Assembly (NCBI RefSeq): GCF_036370855.1
Contig: NC_088112.1
Coordinates: 14,376,469 to 14,440,468 of the forward strand
Length of the DNA: 64,000 nucleotides
Direction of reading: 5' to 3'
DNA from: Dromaius novaehollandiae
Taxonomy: Eukaryota > Chordata > Aves > Casuariiformes > Dromaiidae
A model generated the notes under the pieces. It was not told where the DNA came from. It searched no databases and was given only the letters and a program-made list of their open reading frames with translations. Position 1 is the stretch's first letter. Every line of letters begins with the position of its first letter. Position numbers and translations under genes: made by a program. Below, piece by piece: positions 12,701-27,700 of the stretch.

Positions 12701-15700
12701 AACCTCTCTTTTGTTGCTTTGCTCTATGTTGCCTGCGTGCACGTTCTCATGTGTGTATACTGTGTCATTAGTAAGAGGCTGCTGGAGGTTGCCTGCACAC
12801 CTCTGTTTCAATACAGAGAAGACAGCACCTGGCTCAGTGGTCATAGGAACTGGTAAAGGCAAGTCACGACAGGCACAAGAATGAGCTCATAGGGTGTAAT
12901 GCACTGAGTAAAAGTTCTGTTTTGAAATCATGACAAGCTTAATCATTCATTAACTCCTGAACTGTGGCTGTGTGTTTTTTGAGGACTTAAGTACAAACAT
13001 CTTCACAAAGCAAGTAGAAAATATATTCTTTGTCCTGGGCTTGTGCTCTGTAGATAGGCTCTACCACGGAGGAGTGTCATGGCCTGATCAAGGAAGTGAA
13101 CTCCTGGCTTACTCTAGATGCAGCTGGATTCTCATGGCTTCATGTTTTTTGTGATTGTAGAATCCCTCTCTGTTGCTATGCGAGATGGAGATGCAAGTCT
13201 ACAGAGAGAACTGGAGACTAATAGTTGATAGAGGGTAACGCTGTTGAGAGAAAAGGAAAAAAACAGCAGAGTGAGGCAGATGGCCCCCAGAGTGAGGTGG
13301 CATTTGGAGAGCAGAGCTGTCCAGGTGCTGCAGGCGGCAATGCAACGCAGGAACCCTTCAAGGGCCTGGGTTTGCTTAGCAGAAACATGACAGATCAGCA
13401 ACTGTAGTTTAACCTAACTCCCCTGCCATAAAAAGCACATGGGCTTTGAAGCACATCTGACACTTGTATTTACAAATGTGCAATAACAAGACACCAGAGC
13501 CTCTGTGAATAAGGAGCTGTCTGGAGTGCTGTAAGGTCAGCAGCACAATATTGGTACTGAGTAAACTTCTAATGCTGTGAAAAGTCATGGAAACTGGTCT
13601 TCCTTCTCTCATATCAGACAAGGCCAATTCCATAGAGAGCAGAGCGTATGATGTTGGAAATTTGACTAACTGCAGCTTAAGAGAATGAGTTTACTAGTGC
13701 TTTGAGAAGACATGATTAATCCTTGTCCACAACAGGTAGAATATCAGCAAAAGGGAGCATAAAAGATTGCATTCAGAACTGTATAACTTCCACTAAGCAC
13801 AGACAGTATAATTCCTCCTGTTAGTTGAAGGGCAATGTTTGGCATATTTTTGCTACAAACATTTGTATGTTTTAGAGCAAATAAGACAGAAATGAAGACT
13901 GGAATTTGCTGACTTGGAACATTTTTTTATAATAATAGTTTCTTAAGGTATGTGATTTGCTATTGCCAATCAGACTGCATTTGGGATTCTTGTACAGGAT
14001 TCACTTTGGAAACAAATGCAATTAAGCCAGCCTTTTTGGCATGGTGCTGTGTGCTCTGCTGCCTGCTTTGGGGCTCCAAGTAGTTGCCTAGTGAAGATAC
14101 TCATCCTATAAACTGTTTATATACTGAAATATATATTTCACCCAGACACCTGTGCAGTAGTGGTTGAGAATAGCTGTGTTTGAAAAAGTTGTTCCTTTCT
14201 TCTCTTTTGGCCAAGTTTGACGTTTTAATGCTTGTTTAACCACAAAGCCACAATAAAGTGTAGCAATCTTGTCCAACATCCCTGTTCTTAAGTATTGCTC
14301 TGGAATCCTTTGTTATAAAATGTTTCCATTTAAAGAAAAAAAAAAAGCCACCTCCTACACACAAGAAGAAGAAAAGAAGATATTTACTGTTTGTTCCAGC
14401 ATTGCAGAGACTGCAAATGTTTTGGTGACCAGGAGTGATCTTTTGAGAATATTGTCTAATAATTCTGAAATCTAAGCCAGGAGAAAAAGTGTCATTTGGT
14501 CAGAGATACTCCAGAAAGTGACAAAAAGAAAGAAACTTGCATTATCTTGCTTCTGAAACTTCCTAAGCAGAGCTGGCACAGAGTGTCAGGGCTCTTTTTT
14601 TGAAGCTCGACGTGTGTCGAGGTGTTGTGAGGTAGTATAGCATGGGGGTTATGTTTGTACTGGGGAAATACCTGTTACCAGAATTTTCCCTTGGGAAGGT
14701 GCAGTGCTGTTCAAACTTACAGAAGACATCTGACCCTGAAGAGCTTCCAGTCTGCTGCAGACTGATCTGTTCACTCCCTGGTCATCCCGATTTCATTGTA
14801 GAATCTTTTGGGAAGCAAAGGGAATAAGCAGGCTTGCAGCAGCAAGGTGCGAATTGTAGGCTCTTGTAGGGTTGTAGTGTAGAAGAGGGTGTGATGCTAG
14901 GGAGGAAACAGGAGGAGCTAGGCTTATGTGTTACTAGTGAAGCTAGTAACCATACTGTATTAGGGAGAGCAATGCTTTTCCTTTGCCTCCACACTAAAAC
15001 CAAAGGAGTTTGGGTTAACGGGAAAAGTAGTGCAAAGAGTCTGAGTTGCTAAACAGACTTAGGTTTGGGTAAATGTACTGCAAGAAGGTTAGACGTCATT
15101 TCTCTAAGAAGATGGGTGAAATTCCTTGGAGCTTCTGAGTCAGTTGGATAGCTAATGTTTTTTTTGAATTCTTACCTGCTGAATTCCTGCTTGAAGTCTC
15201 TTAGGTCCTTAAAAATCCCACCTGCTGTGTCAGGATTATGGAAAATATGAAGCTGGAAGGTTATAGGGATCAAAGAGAATGAAGTCATAGGGCTCTTTCC
15301 ACATGGAGCCTCTGGAAGAGAAGGCAGGAGCAGCTATTATCTGCAGATCATAAGGAGAATTTTGTCTTGTGATCTTCTCAGAAACATAGTCTTGAAGCTG
15401 CTTTCCTTTTTCTTAGTACATTCAGAGAGGAAACGCCTTAGAAAGCCAAGTAAACGGCTTCTGGAATATGCAGAAGAATATGATCACCTATTTGCACCCA
15501 AGAAAAAATCAAAGAAGAGCCAGGAGCAATTACAGAAGGTAGGTTAAGGCAAATAAGCTCTTCATGGCTGTTACTCTAGGGCTCTGGTTTGTGTCCTTCT
15601 TGCTTGCTGAGTTTTCTTGGTGTGTGCAGTGCTGTGCAGGATAAATGCTTTCATCTCCACATTTTGCTGCATTAGGTGAATTCTGTGGTGAAGTCTGAAC

Positions 15701-18700
15701 TTGAAGGAGGACTTCCTGCGCTTTGCAGTCCTGGAAACGATGCCCAGCGAGGGCAGAGTCCTTTGGTTTCAACTCCATCTTCAACCAAAGAGTCCCCTCC
15801 AATCCTTGAAGCAGAGTGCTCCCTGTCAGAACTAGGATCCCATTCCACTGATCCCACTGACCAACTTTTAGAAGAACATTCGGACTTACCAGAGCTCGTG
15901 CTGTCTTCCTCAGATGTTTCTGAAGTTTCTGCTTCTCCAGAAGCAGAGGAAAGATTCCTGAAAACAGGTAAGTTGGTGGTTGTGTGATTCTGTTCACATA
16001 AGTGAACACATCACAAGTTCAGTGGAAACTGTTGCTCCAGTCAGAGTGGAAAACGTTAATAACTGTTGATCTGTTTTTTTGTTTTGCTGCTTGAAAGGGA
16101 GAGGAGAGGTGAAGTGGGTGGCCCAGTGAGTTGATTCATTACATTTCTGGTTTCAGCATTCTCTAGAGTGTGATGTCTTCCTTTTGAAGACATCATACAC
16201 TAAAAGGCACAGAGTGCCACTTTATCCAAATGAAGATAGCCACGACTCCTTTACTGAATCCTTGTCATCTTTGCTTGGCTTGTGCTTGCAAACAGTTACA
16301 TTATTTTTAGTCTGAAGGAGTCTCGTTGTTGTTAAAACATTTTGGATGAGCATTGCTGTGCTGCAGTTGATGTGCAAAGTGTGATCTTTTGTATAGGTAA
16401 TAGGCTGACCTTTTGGTCTTGTAGTGAGCTCAGGGATCTGTAGCACAGAACTCCCTCCTGAACTTTATTTTTTTAGCAGTCCTAAGTATCTGAAGAAATC
16501 ACAGACTTGCACCAGCAGCTGCGTGTGACTGCAGGCCAGAGCACTAACTTTCAGCAAGGCACAATATGTGAAGAGAGATTGTGATCTGATAGACTTTTCC
16601 CCTTTTCAACGGAGTCAGTATCAGAGTACACCTAACGGTATGTTCTCTGGTAGTGTCTAAAGATATGTCCAAGGTAAAAGCCTTGGTGTTCTGGCTACAC
16701 TAACTTGTAGGCAACGCTGTATCTCTTCTATAGGCCTACTGTAAAAATAAACCAAGCAGGAAGCTGAGCAGGCAGAAAGGTACAGACACAGGGAAATCAG
16801 TTAGCCTGTTCTTTTTGTGGGGACTTGCAGAAATCAGAAGGAAATGGAAAGTTGGAGAGGATTAAAGAAGGAAAAAATGGGGACATGAACCCGAGGTTAG
16901 GGATACAGGAGAACAGTACAGAGTGCAGCAGTGGGAGCAGACAGCCGGTAAGCAGAGGGCACACAGTTCTTCACACTCCTAAGAAAACTCTCTTGCTAAA
17001 GGAAACAATCCAAGGTGTGGGCAAGGAGGCTTACCTTGCGAGTGATGTCATGTTGTCCCTTCATTAGGCATCTGATGCACAAGCAGTGCAAGCGGAGGTG
17101 TGTGTCGTAGGAAGGACATAGCCAAGGATGAGAAAGGAAGCAGATGAACAGGGTATGAGTAGGCTGTTTCTGTGGATTGACTTGCCCTTCATAGCACTGT
17201 AATTTCCTGGTCATTTCAAGTTTACAGTGTTGCCTAAATCAGTGGCTGGTCTGCTGTCTGGTTGCTTGTTACCTCCTGAGTGCCAGCAAAAAAGCTTGAG
17301 CGGGATATAGAAACTGATGCAGGTTGAAACAATGCTTTTTTTTTTTTTCCCCTCCCCAGGTAGTTTTTAACCAGGATCAGGGCCTTTAGCTTGCTTTCCA
17401 TACAAAGCATGAATGCTGGTGTGAGTGGTGGGGGGAGCAGGAGGAAGCAGGTCTACATGTGTGGCAGGACTGGCTTATGCCAGATCAAAGTGATTCTGAA
17501 ATTGTAATCTGAATTGCACTGCCTGAATGTGTTATCTGCTGGCATTAACCTCATAGTCTGTCTTCTGTGGATAGATTTTTGTTTAAATATTTAATATTAA
17601 AGTATGCCTGAAGGTCACAGCAGGCAGAGGTCCATTTTTGTGAAAGCTGTACAGATGCAGATAACTGGCATCTCTGCCAAAAGAGTTTATAATTCAGAAG
17701 ACAAGGTGAAGCAGGTTGAGAGTGTTGAACTGTTGGTTGGTATTTGTTTAATGGAGTTAGTGTGATTGAAGAAATTCCTTGTTTATCTAACAAAAAGAGT
17801 TTTATTGCAGGAAACTTCGAAAGCAAGCGTCAAAGGAAGCCCACTAAAAAGCTTTTGGAATCTAATGATTTGGACACTGCCTTTATGCCAAAGAAGGAGG
17901 AGTGGACTCCCCCAAAGAAGGTACTTCCTTTCCAGTGTTTTCAAAGATAGATAGAAAATGAGCCCAGATAGCACACACTCCTGAACGAGGCATGCGATGC
18001 AATGGGCTGTGGTTTTTTGTGGCTGTGGTCCAGGAGGGAAGGTTCACCCTTCCCAAAGGTGTTGGTTGCTGTGTTATGATGAAGAAATCTCTTGGATACA
18101 GAGGTGTTCCCCACCCCTCCCCGCTTGTAATGTGGATTGGGAAGTTCTGGCTGTCAAACCTCCTGTCTTTATTCATTTGTATGGGAAAAGGATCTGTCCG
18201 AATGCTGGATGAGGAGGTGTGAGCAGAAATGTTCTGGGCAGGGGTTTTCTGTCGCAGGGAATCCCTATTGTGCTGCACTGTAGCTTGAGCTTGAACTGAA
18301 GGCTTTGTTCTTTTCTGTCAGATTTCCTCTGAATAGTGTTTCTTTCGTTACCCTCTCCAGGGGGCTGGTGAATGGTACCCGAGTGTAGAGCTTGTAGCAG
18401 GATGGAGGCTTGAGTTATATTGCATATGCAGTATGCAATGCTTGGTTCAGATTTTTAAATATAATGCACCTCTTCTCTGCTAAATACTCCATGTTCATTC
18501 AGTGATGTGGTTTGAAAAAACAATTGTAAAGAGTTATTTCAAGTGTTGCAGCAGTGTACAAGACTCATCAGTGTTCCTAAGGTTTATTAAAAGCAGTCTT
18601 GCATTCCTTGTTCGCTCGCTGTCTGGTAGAGTTATAGTTGCAGTAGTGCGGAGGCCAGTGTGTTTCAGTCATAGGCTCCATGAAGATGTAAAAGCGGGAG

Positions 18701-21700
18701 AGAGAGTCTCTGCTCCCCAATTACTTGCAGGGTGTTAGCAGCCTTTCCAGAAGAGCTCAGGAAACAGTAGGTGATGCTGGCCAGCATGAGACACAGCAAA
18801 CTCGGTATTCTTGCCTTCCCACAGACTATTGACTTTTCCATGTGCTATGTATCAAACACAGAAACCAAATGTTTTCTTGTACAGTCTCTAATCATTGATG
18901 AATTTATGATCTGAAATGTTACTTACTGCAGTTGTTTGTCAAAGTGCTGAGTGGCTGAGGAACGTGCATCTCCAATTTGCATCTGATTGCAGCTGGTGAA
19001 TTGTGTCTGTGTTGTGTTTTTGTAGGGCACTGGCCCTTCAGAGAGTGACAGCTCTGAGCTATACTCTCCAGCCCACTTCTTGGACCTGGGAGAAGGTAAG
19101 TGAAGACGAGACCATGTGAGTAAGCTGTTGCCACTGTTTGAATTAGTGCCTGTGGCTTTAGCATGTATGCGAGGTCTTATGTGTCCTGGGCTCTCAGGGG
19201 GTACTTGCCTCAGCTGAGGCAGTGGCAGAAGATGAAGATACCGAGATCATTTATCAAAGGTGCTGTTATGTCTGACTCCTCTATGGAAAGTAGAAAAGCA
19301 GGATTAAGAATTCTCCAGGAAGATGTTCACTGTTCATTCTTAGTCTGGGTGCTTGAAGGAAACCCATCACCATGGGTCCTGTACCATTGTGGTGTCTTTT
19401 GCCTGATGGAATGTTGTGACCAGGCTCAACAGTGGCTGCTCTGTCCCATGAAGAATTGTGCAGTTGTACTGTGTTTTGTTTTGTTTTGTTTCCTTTTCCC
19501 TATGTTGGCATCACACTGGTATCGATGTGAGGAGAATTTTTATTGTAGTGTGTTGGGGGGAGGCATCAAATCAGCATTTGATTAGTAATTTTAACTTTGG
19601 GTGGTACCTTCTTTCTTGCTGGGGGACAGTCTCAGAAAAGTGAAAGAGGTGTTTTATGGCAGCTCAGCAGAAGAAGCTTAGACCAGTATGAATCAATGTT
19701 GTCCAGGTCTTCTGATGGCTGCAGGACAGAGGGCAGACTGCCTGGAGGCTGATGTTGCCCCAGGCTTTACAGCCTCCAAGGCAGTAGGGCCTCGCCTGGA
19801 ACTGTCAGCAGGAGTGTAGAATTTGCTGGTGGTGCCTGTAGCAAGAGAATTATTTCTGCATTTTCCTTGAGAGGTATTTCTGTCCCATCCTAGCTCCTGA
19901 AAAGCTCTTGGAGAAGCAGCGGAAGCGGAAGCGACAGCGCCATCCCTCTGTTGCGATGCACTCCAAGAAGGAGAGAAATGAGGAAGGGCTGGGGGAGGCC
20001 CCACACTCTGAGGTACTGTTGAGTCTTCCTACGTGCTGTGATCTCTGTAACCTGTCTGCTGCTTCTCAGGGCCCTGTGCAGAAACAAGGCCAGGTAGTCT
20101 TTGGCTTGCTGAATGTGAAGTTGGTGTTTCAGTTGGGACTTTTGTCCCACTGATGTAGTGGCATGAGCCTGGGGTTGAAGCTGAAGGTACCACCTTGATT
20201 TAGTAGCTATTTGATGGTGACTGCTTAACTCAGGCTCAGTTTTTAAGCTGCTACTCAGCTAATTCTCCAGGAGAAAGGCTGTTCTGATCTGACAAAACCA
20301 GGTTTTGCCTGGCATGTTGCTTTGCACTTCAGAAGGTCTTCTTGCTGTAAAAAGTCTTGTCTGCTGGTGGTGGGAATCTTGCCATTTTACATACCAATAT
20401 GAAGTGCGTGCCCTTGGCATGCTAGGGTGAGCTGAAGATCCATGTGGAGGGGATGGGGGGTGGGGGGCATATGTGATTGCTCGCAGGAGCCCCTCATTAT
20501 GTTCTGCCATCCAACAGAAAGGGATAACTGGGGCAACTCCCTTCTGCATCCCAGTAGAGCTGGCATACAAATATCTCTGACAAGCGCATTTTGCCTTTTA
20601 GGAATGAGCCAGGTATCACCAAGTGTAGGGGAAGCAAGACTTTTCCTGGGAGAGGCGGGACACCTCTGGGCCTCCCACCATCGCCTCTCTTCCAGTGGCC
20701 CAGGTTGAGCAGCAGGCTGTTCTGTCAGGATAGTCAGTATGTATTTCAGGAGCCAATTATAGACATATACTGTTATATTTGTTACTGTTATACAGCTTCC
20801 AGCAGAGCACAAGCAGCACACCACTTGTCTGAGCAGTGCCAGCCACCCTGCTGTGTGCTGCTACTGCTTTTTGAGAAGGGCATTTCTAACGGGGGTGATA
20901 AAGTTTGGGGTAATAACCCTGGGCTGGGCAATCCTCCCTGTGCTGTTTTTAGTGCACAGGTCATTCTATTGTTTCTGAGGTGTGCTCACCTGGAATCGTG
21001 TTTCAAGAAGCCTGTACCAATATCTTTGCCAATGCTGGGGGTAGTTAACACTGTCTGCTGTTACATACCCACTAAGATGCTGGCTTAGTTCAGAGTGAGC
21101 AAATTATCCGTGTATTTTCTATAGGGAAAAAACAAGGGAGCAGTTCAGAGCACCAGGGTAGCTAGGCCAAAGCTCTGAATCTCTCACTCACTGTTCACTG
21201 CAGAGGAAGTCCAGGGAGTCTAAGTGCCTCCAGCCTTAGACATCTGTGTTGAGTACCTGAAGTTAAGTAATGTCAATGCTTGGCACCTTTTACCAGCATC
21301 CATTTCCCTGTGATTTGTGGGTCTCTTGAACCACTTGGCTTAGATGGGTACATGGGTACTGGTGAGTATTGGGGTGCTGTGGAGATGCAATTACATTTTC
21401 ACTTGGAATTCAGACCACGCTGGTCCCTAAGTGACTGTCCACACACCAGGCAAGGAGCCCCTCCTTTCTGCTGAATGGTGCTGGAAGAAATAGATGGTCT
21501 GATGATACAGCACAGTGAAGTCTTGGATCCAGCTGCTTTCAGAGGAAAAAAGGGCAGAGGAAGGCTTGTCCACCTGGGCTGAACTAGGCAGCTTTCTCTG
21601 TCCTTGCCTGTCAATGGAGCCAGGAGTGCAAGCTCACAACATCAGGGCAGCAAGAGACTGAGAGAAGGGGATGGAAAATGCTGTTGAAATGGTTGTCAAG

Positions 21701-24700
21701 GTTGTGAGCCAAGGTCAGGCTGTGCCAAAGAACAGGCCAGGCTCTGGAGGATGTTGCCAGATGCGGCAGCAGAAATAGCTCTGGAAGAAGACCCAAGATG
21801 ACAGACCTGCCCTCTGTAGGAGGTATGTAGTTTTGCAGTGCTCACATTGGGTAGGGGAGAAGAGGGGGAACAGTGTGACAGGTTCTTTTGAGTCATTGTC
21901 TGGAATGGCAAGTCCCTTTTCCCTGTTCTCAAAGCACAAATATCTGGCCTTGCCTATCTTTCTCGGCTCTGGCATTCCCTTCCCTATGTGGCTGTAGGAA
22001 GCCTTGATTCAAATAAGACTTAGCTTTCTGGTGTGTGAAACTTGTAGATTGGCCAGATATTTGTAGAATAAATAGGATGGATTTAGACTGTAAAGATCAG
22101 GGCTAGAGCATGCTGTGCCACACTGTGCAGTGTGGGCCCAGTTGTTAGCACTTCTGCTACCAGCAAATGCTACCAGCTCTGAAGACAGGGTTGCTGGTTA
22201 ATATTATATAACTCTAGATGCATTTTATTCTGCCATTCCATTAACGCGTGAAACATGGCCATCAGGGTTCAAAACAAGTAGTCCTGGCAGCCACAGGCCA
22301 GAAGGATAGAAATATGAACCACACTGAAATCCCTCATATTCCTGTCTATAGCAAGTCTGAGTCTCTGCCCTTCCCTGACTCTCTTGAACCTTTGCTACAG
22401 CAGGAAGATAGTGTCATTAATCACAGGAGTGGCGCCTGTTCACCAGCTCCCTGTACCTCCTGAAGTGGATCCTCAGTGACTGTGAGGGGAGCTGAGCTCA
22501 CTGTGTGTCTGCAACCCTGGGGCCCCAGAGTGAGCAGAAGCAGTAGCTGACATTGTTTGCCAGTACCTGTAGCTGATTAACCCTGCTCTTGTTCTTTGTT
22601 ACAGTGACCCCTGCAACCTCGAGGTCACTGCTGAGCTGAGCAGAAGAGGGAGCACGAATGTAGGAATAGGAGGACCTGAGCTGTATCCGGTCCCTGGAGC
22701 GCTGGTCTCCAGTGCTTCTCCTGGAGCTGCAGGCTGATGTGGAAGAGAGGGCTGTCAATGCGTGCAGACTCGAGGCAGAAGTAACCTCATGAATTTTAGG
22801 GCACCAAATCCATTGTCTGGGCCAGAGGGCTGTCTTGTGACAGATTATGTCCTTGCTAGCAGAAGTAAGGCTGCAGGAACAGAGGTATCATAGGCAGCAC
22901 TTGAGAAGATGCTATTGGGTACAGAGGCAAAGGCAGCAGTAGCTTTGTTAGCCGGTCTTTATACCAACGTGGTAGAGACCTTTCCTGTCCCTCCACCAGG
23001 GCTGTGTGTTAGGGTGCTGGCAGCAGCTTAAATGCTTTTTCTCAGCATTCCCACAGGCTATATTGATGCTGGCCTTCCAGCGTGTTTGTGATGATAGTCT
23101 GTGAGGTTGTACACTGTATGGTATATTGGGTTGGCAGTAGTTTGTAGCTGGGAATTTGCTTTTTTGTGCTCAATAAAGGAAGTTTGTACCATTCATCTTT
23201 GCATTGTGTGTTTTAATATACCATCAGTGCATCTGTGCTTCACTGCTCCACAGAATTCACATGGCTTTAAAATATCCCCAGATGAAAGCATACTGTTGCA
23301 TCCAAAGAATGAAAAACAAGCAGAGGAAGCAACATTATCTAACCAGGATACCAGCTCCAAGTTCTTCCCTCTTAGGGACATAAAGCTTTCCCAAGATTTG
23401 TTTTGCCCAGGCTAATCGTGTGTCCAGAGTATACCTAGTTCAACTTGCAAGCTGTATTCACATGCATCCTAGCATTAGTGGCACAACAATTCTGATTGGT
23501 ATTCTCCCATACAGAAACTGGTGTCAGGCTCCCTCTCCTGACTGCTATTTGGATACCCACTACTGGGCAGCCTCAAGCATATTGAGAGTGATGGTTGCTA
23601 CTCCAGACAGGAGTTTGAATTCCTGACAAGGTCTTTGAGGTGTACAGTACATGTCTGGATATGCAGACAGTGGGGATGGCTTTGTGACCCAAGGAGGAAG
23701 TGGTGGCTAGCCATTGAGATCTCTTGGCTATCTGTGCAGTGGACTGGGTTATTAAAAAAAATGGCAGACTTCTCTAAAATGTTCTTGCTCAAAGCCCTTA
23801 GCCAGTTTCTAAGCAATATGGTGGTGCAGTGGTGAAAGTCCTGTAAGGCTTACCCACTATGGAGTAGCAGCTGGGGCTCATAAAAGACTGCAGAAGTATT
23901 GCCAATATTGTACCTAAGAGCTTAGAAGTTGGGGTGGTCACGTTTCCTAGCTGAAATCATCTGTCCTGATGAAAGTGAAGGATGTTCTGCCATGTGCCAG
24001 CTGCAGAACAGCAGCATCTTGGGGTGGCAACCAGGGTCTAACACAGCTGCTGCTCTCCTTCCCTTAAACAGGTTCTGCACGTGTGTAAGAGGGTGTCCTT
24101 CCACCTTGGGAAATGCTGTGGCCTGTTTGGCAGGATCTGCCAGCTCGGCCCATATGGGTGTGATGGCGTCTCCATCATGCAAAGTCTGTCTGTCTTTCTG
24201 CAGGATGCTCACTCTCTGTTAGGTGTTACAGTCAGTGCTGTCACAGTCACCCAGGTCAAGTGCGTACTATAGACTTGCCACCTCAGGCAGGACGGGTAGT
24301 GTAAATGCCATGCTTTGTTTTTCATATAGGGTAGGCCTGCTCATTCATAGCACTGTGGGCCTTGAGTACCTGTGTAGGTGTATTGTGCAGGGGTAGTACA
24401 AGCTGAGAAGAGTCTGGAGAAAACCAGCTCATTTGCTGGGCAAAACCTGCCGTAAAGATTGTTTGAAGGTTCTCATTTACATTTCCAGTGCAAGCAAACA
24501 TGATGCGCGACACTTCTGGCATTGGGTGGAGGGCATGATTTTCAGACTCTTCCAGCCTGCCTAGTTTGTTTTTATGTGGGGTAATATCTCTTTTCCACAG
24601 CCATGACTTTCCATTTTCAGAAAGGGGATATACATAGCAAAATGGTTGTATTGAATGTATATGTATATTTTTTTAATGATTTAATAAACCAAGAGCTCTT

Positions 24701-27700
24701 TTCTTCCCTCCCTTAAAATTTTTGGTGGAATTGTGTAGGGGTATTCTCTCCAGGGTGGGTATCAAAGCCTGTACTGCAGTATGCAGGCTGACTGCCAAAC
24801 CTGTATGTGTTTGATAGCCCAATTTGCAATTTGCAAGCCAGGACAGGAAATACTGACAGCCCCAATTCTGGATTTTTTTTTAAAGGGGGAGACATCAGTT
24901 CATGGGACTGCTGCAAGCCCCAAAGAGGGTAATGAAGAGGGGTCTGAGAATGACCATGGAGTGCCTTCGTCCAAAAAGATGCAGGGGGAGCGTGGAGGAG
25001 GAGCAGCTCTCAAGGAAAACGTGTGTCAGGTAGTGTCCTTGAAGGGATGTCTTTGAAACTTTGCCACCTTCAAATTTTCTCATGTAAATTCTGGCGTGCA
25101 CCAGTGCCCCAGCTAACCAGGTAGCCTTAAGGCACCTCTTAAAGAATTAACTAGCTTTTTTGTGCTCTGTGTGAGGGCTGTGCAGTTCTGGAGGCTTTGG
25201 CTGTCCTTCAGCTGGTAACATCCCTTGTTCTGAACTGAGCCTTCCCGGTGTGAGCGTGTCTCATTCTGCTAAAAGTTAAGGATGTGAGAAAGGAAAACAT
25301 GACCAACGTATAACTTATTTTAGCTGGTGTGTGGTAGCAGGGACTGGATAGCAAGTGGCAATGGTGGTGCAGAAACCACCCAAACTTACTGGGGCAAGTA
25401 GAGTTCAGAACTTTTCTGCAGGATCTCTACTGGCAGTCCTGGCCAATGCACAGGTTGCTGCTGCTGTCTGTGACTAGTTGGGGAAGGGGGTTGCTCAGAG
25501 CTGATGATGTGCTTCCTTCCCTGTAGATCTGCGAGAAGCCAGGGGAATTGCTGCTGTGTGAGGCGCAGTGCTGTGGTGCTTTCCACCTGCAGTGCCTTGG
25601 GCTCTCGGAGATGCCAAAGGGCAAGTTCATCTGCAATGAGTGTTCCACAGGTACGGCAGCCTTTGTGAGTGCAGAAGGACAGGGTGCTTACTGTGTGCTT
25701 ACCTGGCGCTTTCTTCACTGCAGTATTTATGCCTGCAGTAGGGCCGTTAACTGCCTCTCCGTTCTCTGCTTATTGACTTAATGTTTGATGATCACTTTCT
25801 AATCAACTGGTCTCATTATTGAACAAATATTCTTCAGCAGGTGGATTAGGAAGAAGGGAATGCCCAGAGCCTGGTGGGAAAGAGAAGGGGAAAATTTATA
25901 TCTGGTATTAGAGAGAGGAGTGGTGGGGAAGATGAGTCCAGGGCAAGCTGGAAAGTGGGAAATATCGAAGTGGAGTTGTAGGTTTTTATTTTCTCTTCCC
26001 CCAGCTCCAGCCTGTGATCACAATTATAACAATCTTTGTTTCCATTTGGAGTTGTATTGCAGCTGCAGGCAGAACCAGCCTGCTGCAGAGAGCTGTGCTT
26101 TCGGACACATACAGTGGGTTGGGAAGTCATATGGTGCTGATATGCAACTTGGTGGACATGACAGGTTTTCATTTAGTTCTGCTCTTATGACTGGTGTTAT
26201 GTCTACTGCTCTTTCTCCAGGGGTCCATACCTGCTTTGTGTGCAAGAGTAGTGGGGAAGATGTAAAACGGTGCTTGCTGCCCCTCTGTGGGAAGTATTAC
26301 CATGAGGAGTGCATACAGAAGTATCCACCCACGGTCATGCAGAACAAGGGCTTCCGATGCTCTCTGCACATATGTATGACTTGTCATGCTGCTAACCCAG
26401 CAAACATCTCCGCATCTAAAGGTACTAGTGGTCCTGGGAGGCGATCAGAACCCTTTTCTTTCTGTTTCGTGTCCACTATGCTGTTACATAGTCCGCTAGG
26501 TTTTTTGTATCGATTTTCTGTCCTTGCCACACTGCTTGCTGTAGCGTGTCCTGGGGAGCAGCTCCTCTCCAGTGAGTAAGGCGGGGGAGGTGTCTGAATG
26601 TGAGGCTGCTGCTCATCAGCACTCCTGATGGTCAGAGGTAGCAACTAAAATGTTCTTGCCTGTCCAGATACTTGGCTGCCTGCACGTCCAGCAATGCCAC
26701 ATTCCTTTCTGGGTTTTTGAATAAGTCTCTGGAGCTGTATGGACTCTCACATTTCTCCTACTTGCTTTTCACTGTGCTAGTGCTGCAATCGGTCCCTGCT
26801 TAGCAGCACTGGCTGTCAAGGCAGTGGTACAGAAAACAGCATAGTACTAACTTTGGTATTGTTTTCTTTTCTTTTTTTTTTTTTTTTTTTAACACAAATT
26901 CATCTTGTAGTGACACCCTTGGGTTTAACTTCTCAGGCAAATGTTTGTTTGAGCTGTTCACAGCAATGCTTTGACCTTTTTTACCCCCTGATTGTACTTA
27001 AAACTTTTAGATGTGTCTTGTATATTTGCTTCCAAAACTGCCTGTCTTTAAATCCTTGGTATCTTAAGACTGGTGACAATAATATTAGCTGTATTTTTAT
27101 CCTTCATCTCTGCTATGCCTGTCTTTTTTTTCTACATACTGATACTTAGTGTAATAGAAGTCACCAGGGCCTCGAGCCCACAGCTGACCTCTTCTCCACT
27201 GAACGTTTGCCTCGTGTTTCTCTGGCTACTTCTCAATGGTCAAATTTACCCCTTTCCTCTCATCTCTTCTCCCTATTAATAGTCTCCAGTGAGGAATTGA
27301 ACAGAAGCACTGAAAAATTTTGAATAAATTAGGTCTTTAGCAGTTTCTAAGCTCTCTTTCTGGAATTTGGTAGTAAAGTAGTGAGGTGAGTGCTGATGTT
27401 TTCAAAAGCCACATGGATTGTTTTCCTGATGTTCAGCCAAGCACTTGGAACATCCCCTCTGTAGTTACTGTCTGAACTAATTTACTAACTATTTGTGTAT
27501 GATAGGAAACAGTCCTCATCTGTGGGCTCATGAACTGTTTCTGTACTGCATGCAGGAGGTTTTTCACTTCTCACAGAATCACAGAAGGGTTGAGGTTGGA
27601 AGGGACCTCTGGAGATCATCTAGTTGAACCCCCCTGCTCAATCAGGGTCCTCTAGAGCACGTTGCACAGGATCGCGTCCAGGCTGATTTTGAATATCTCC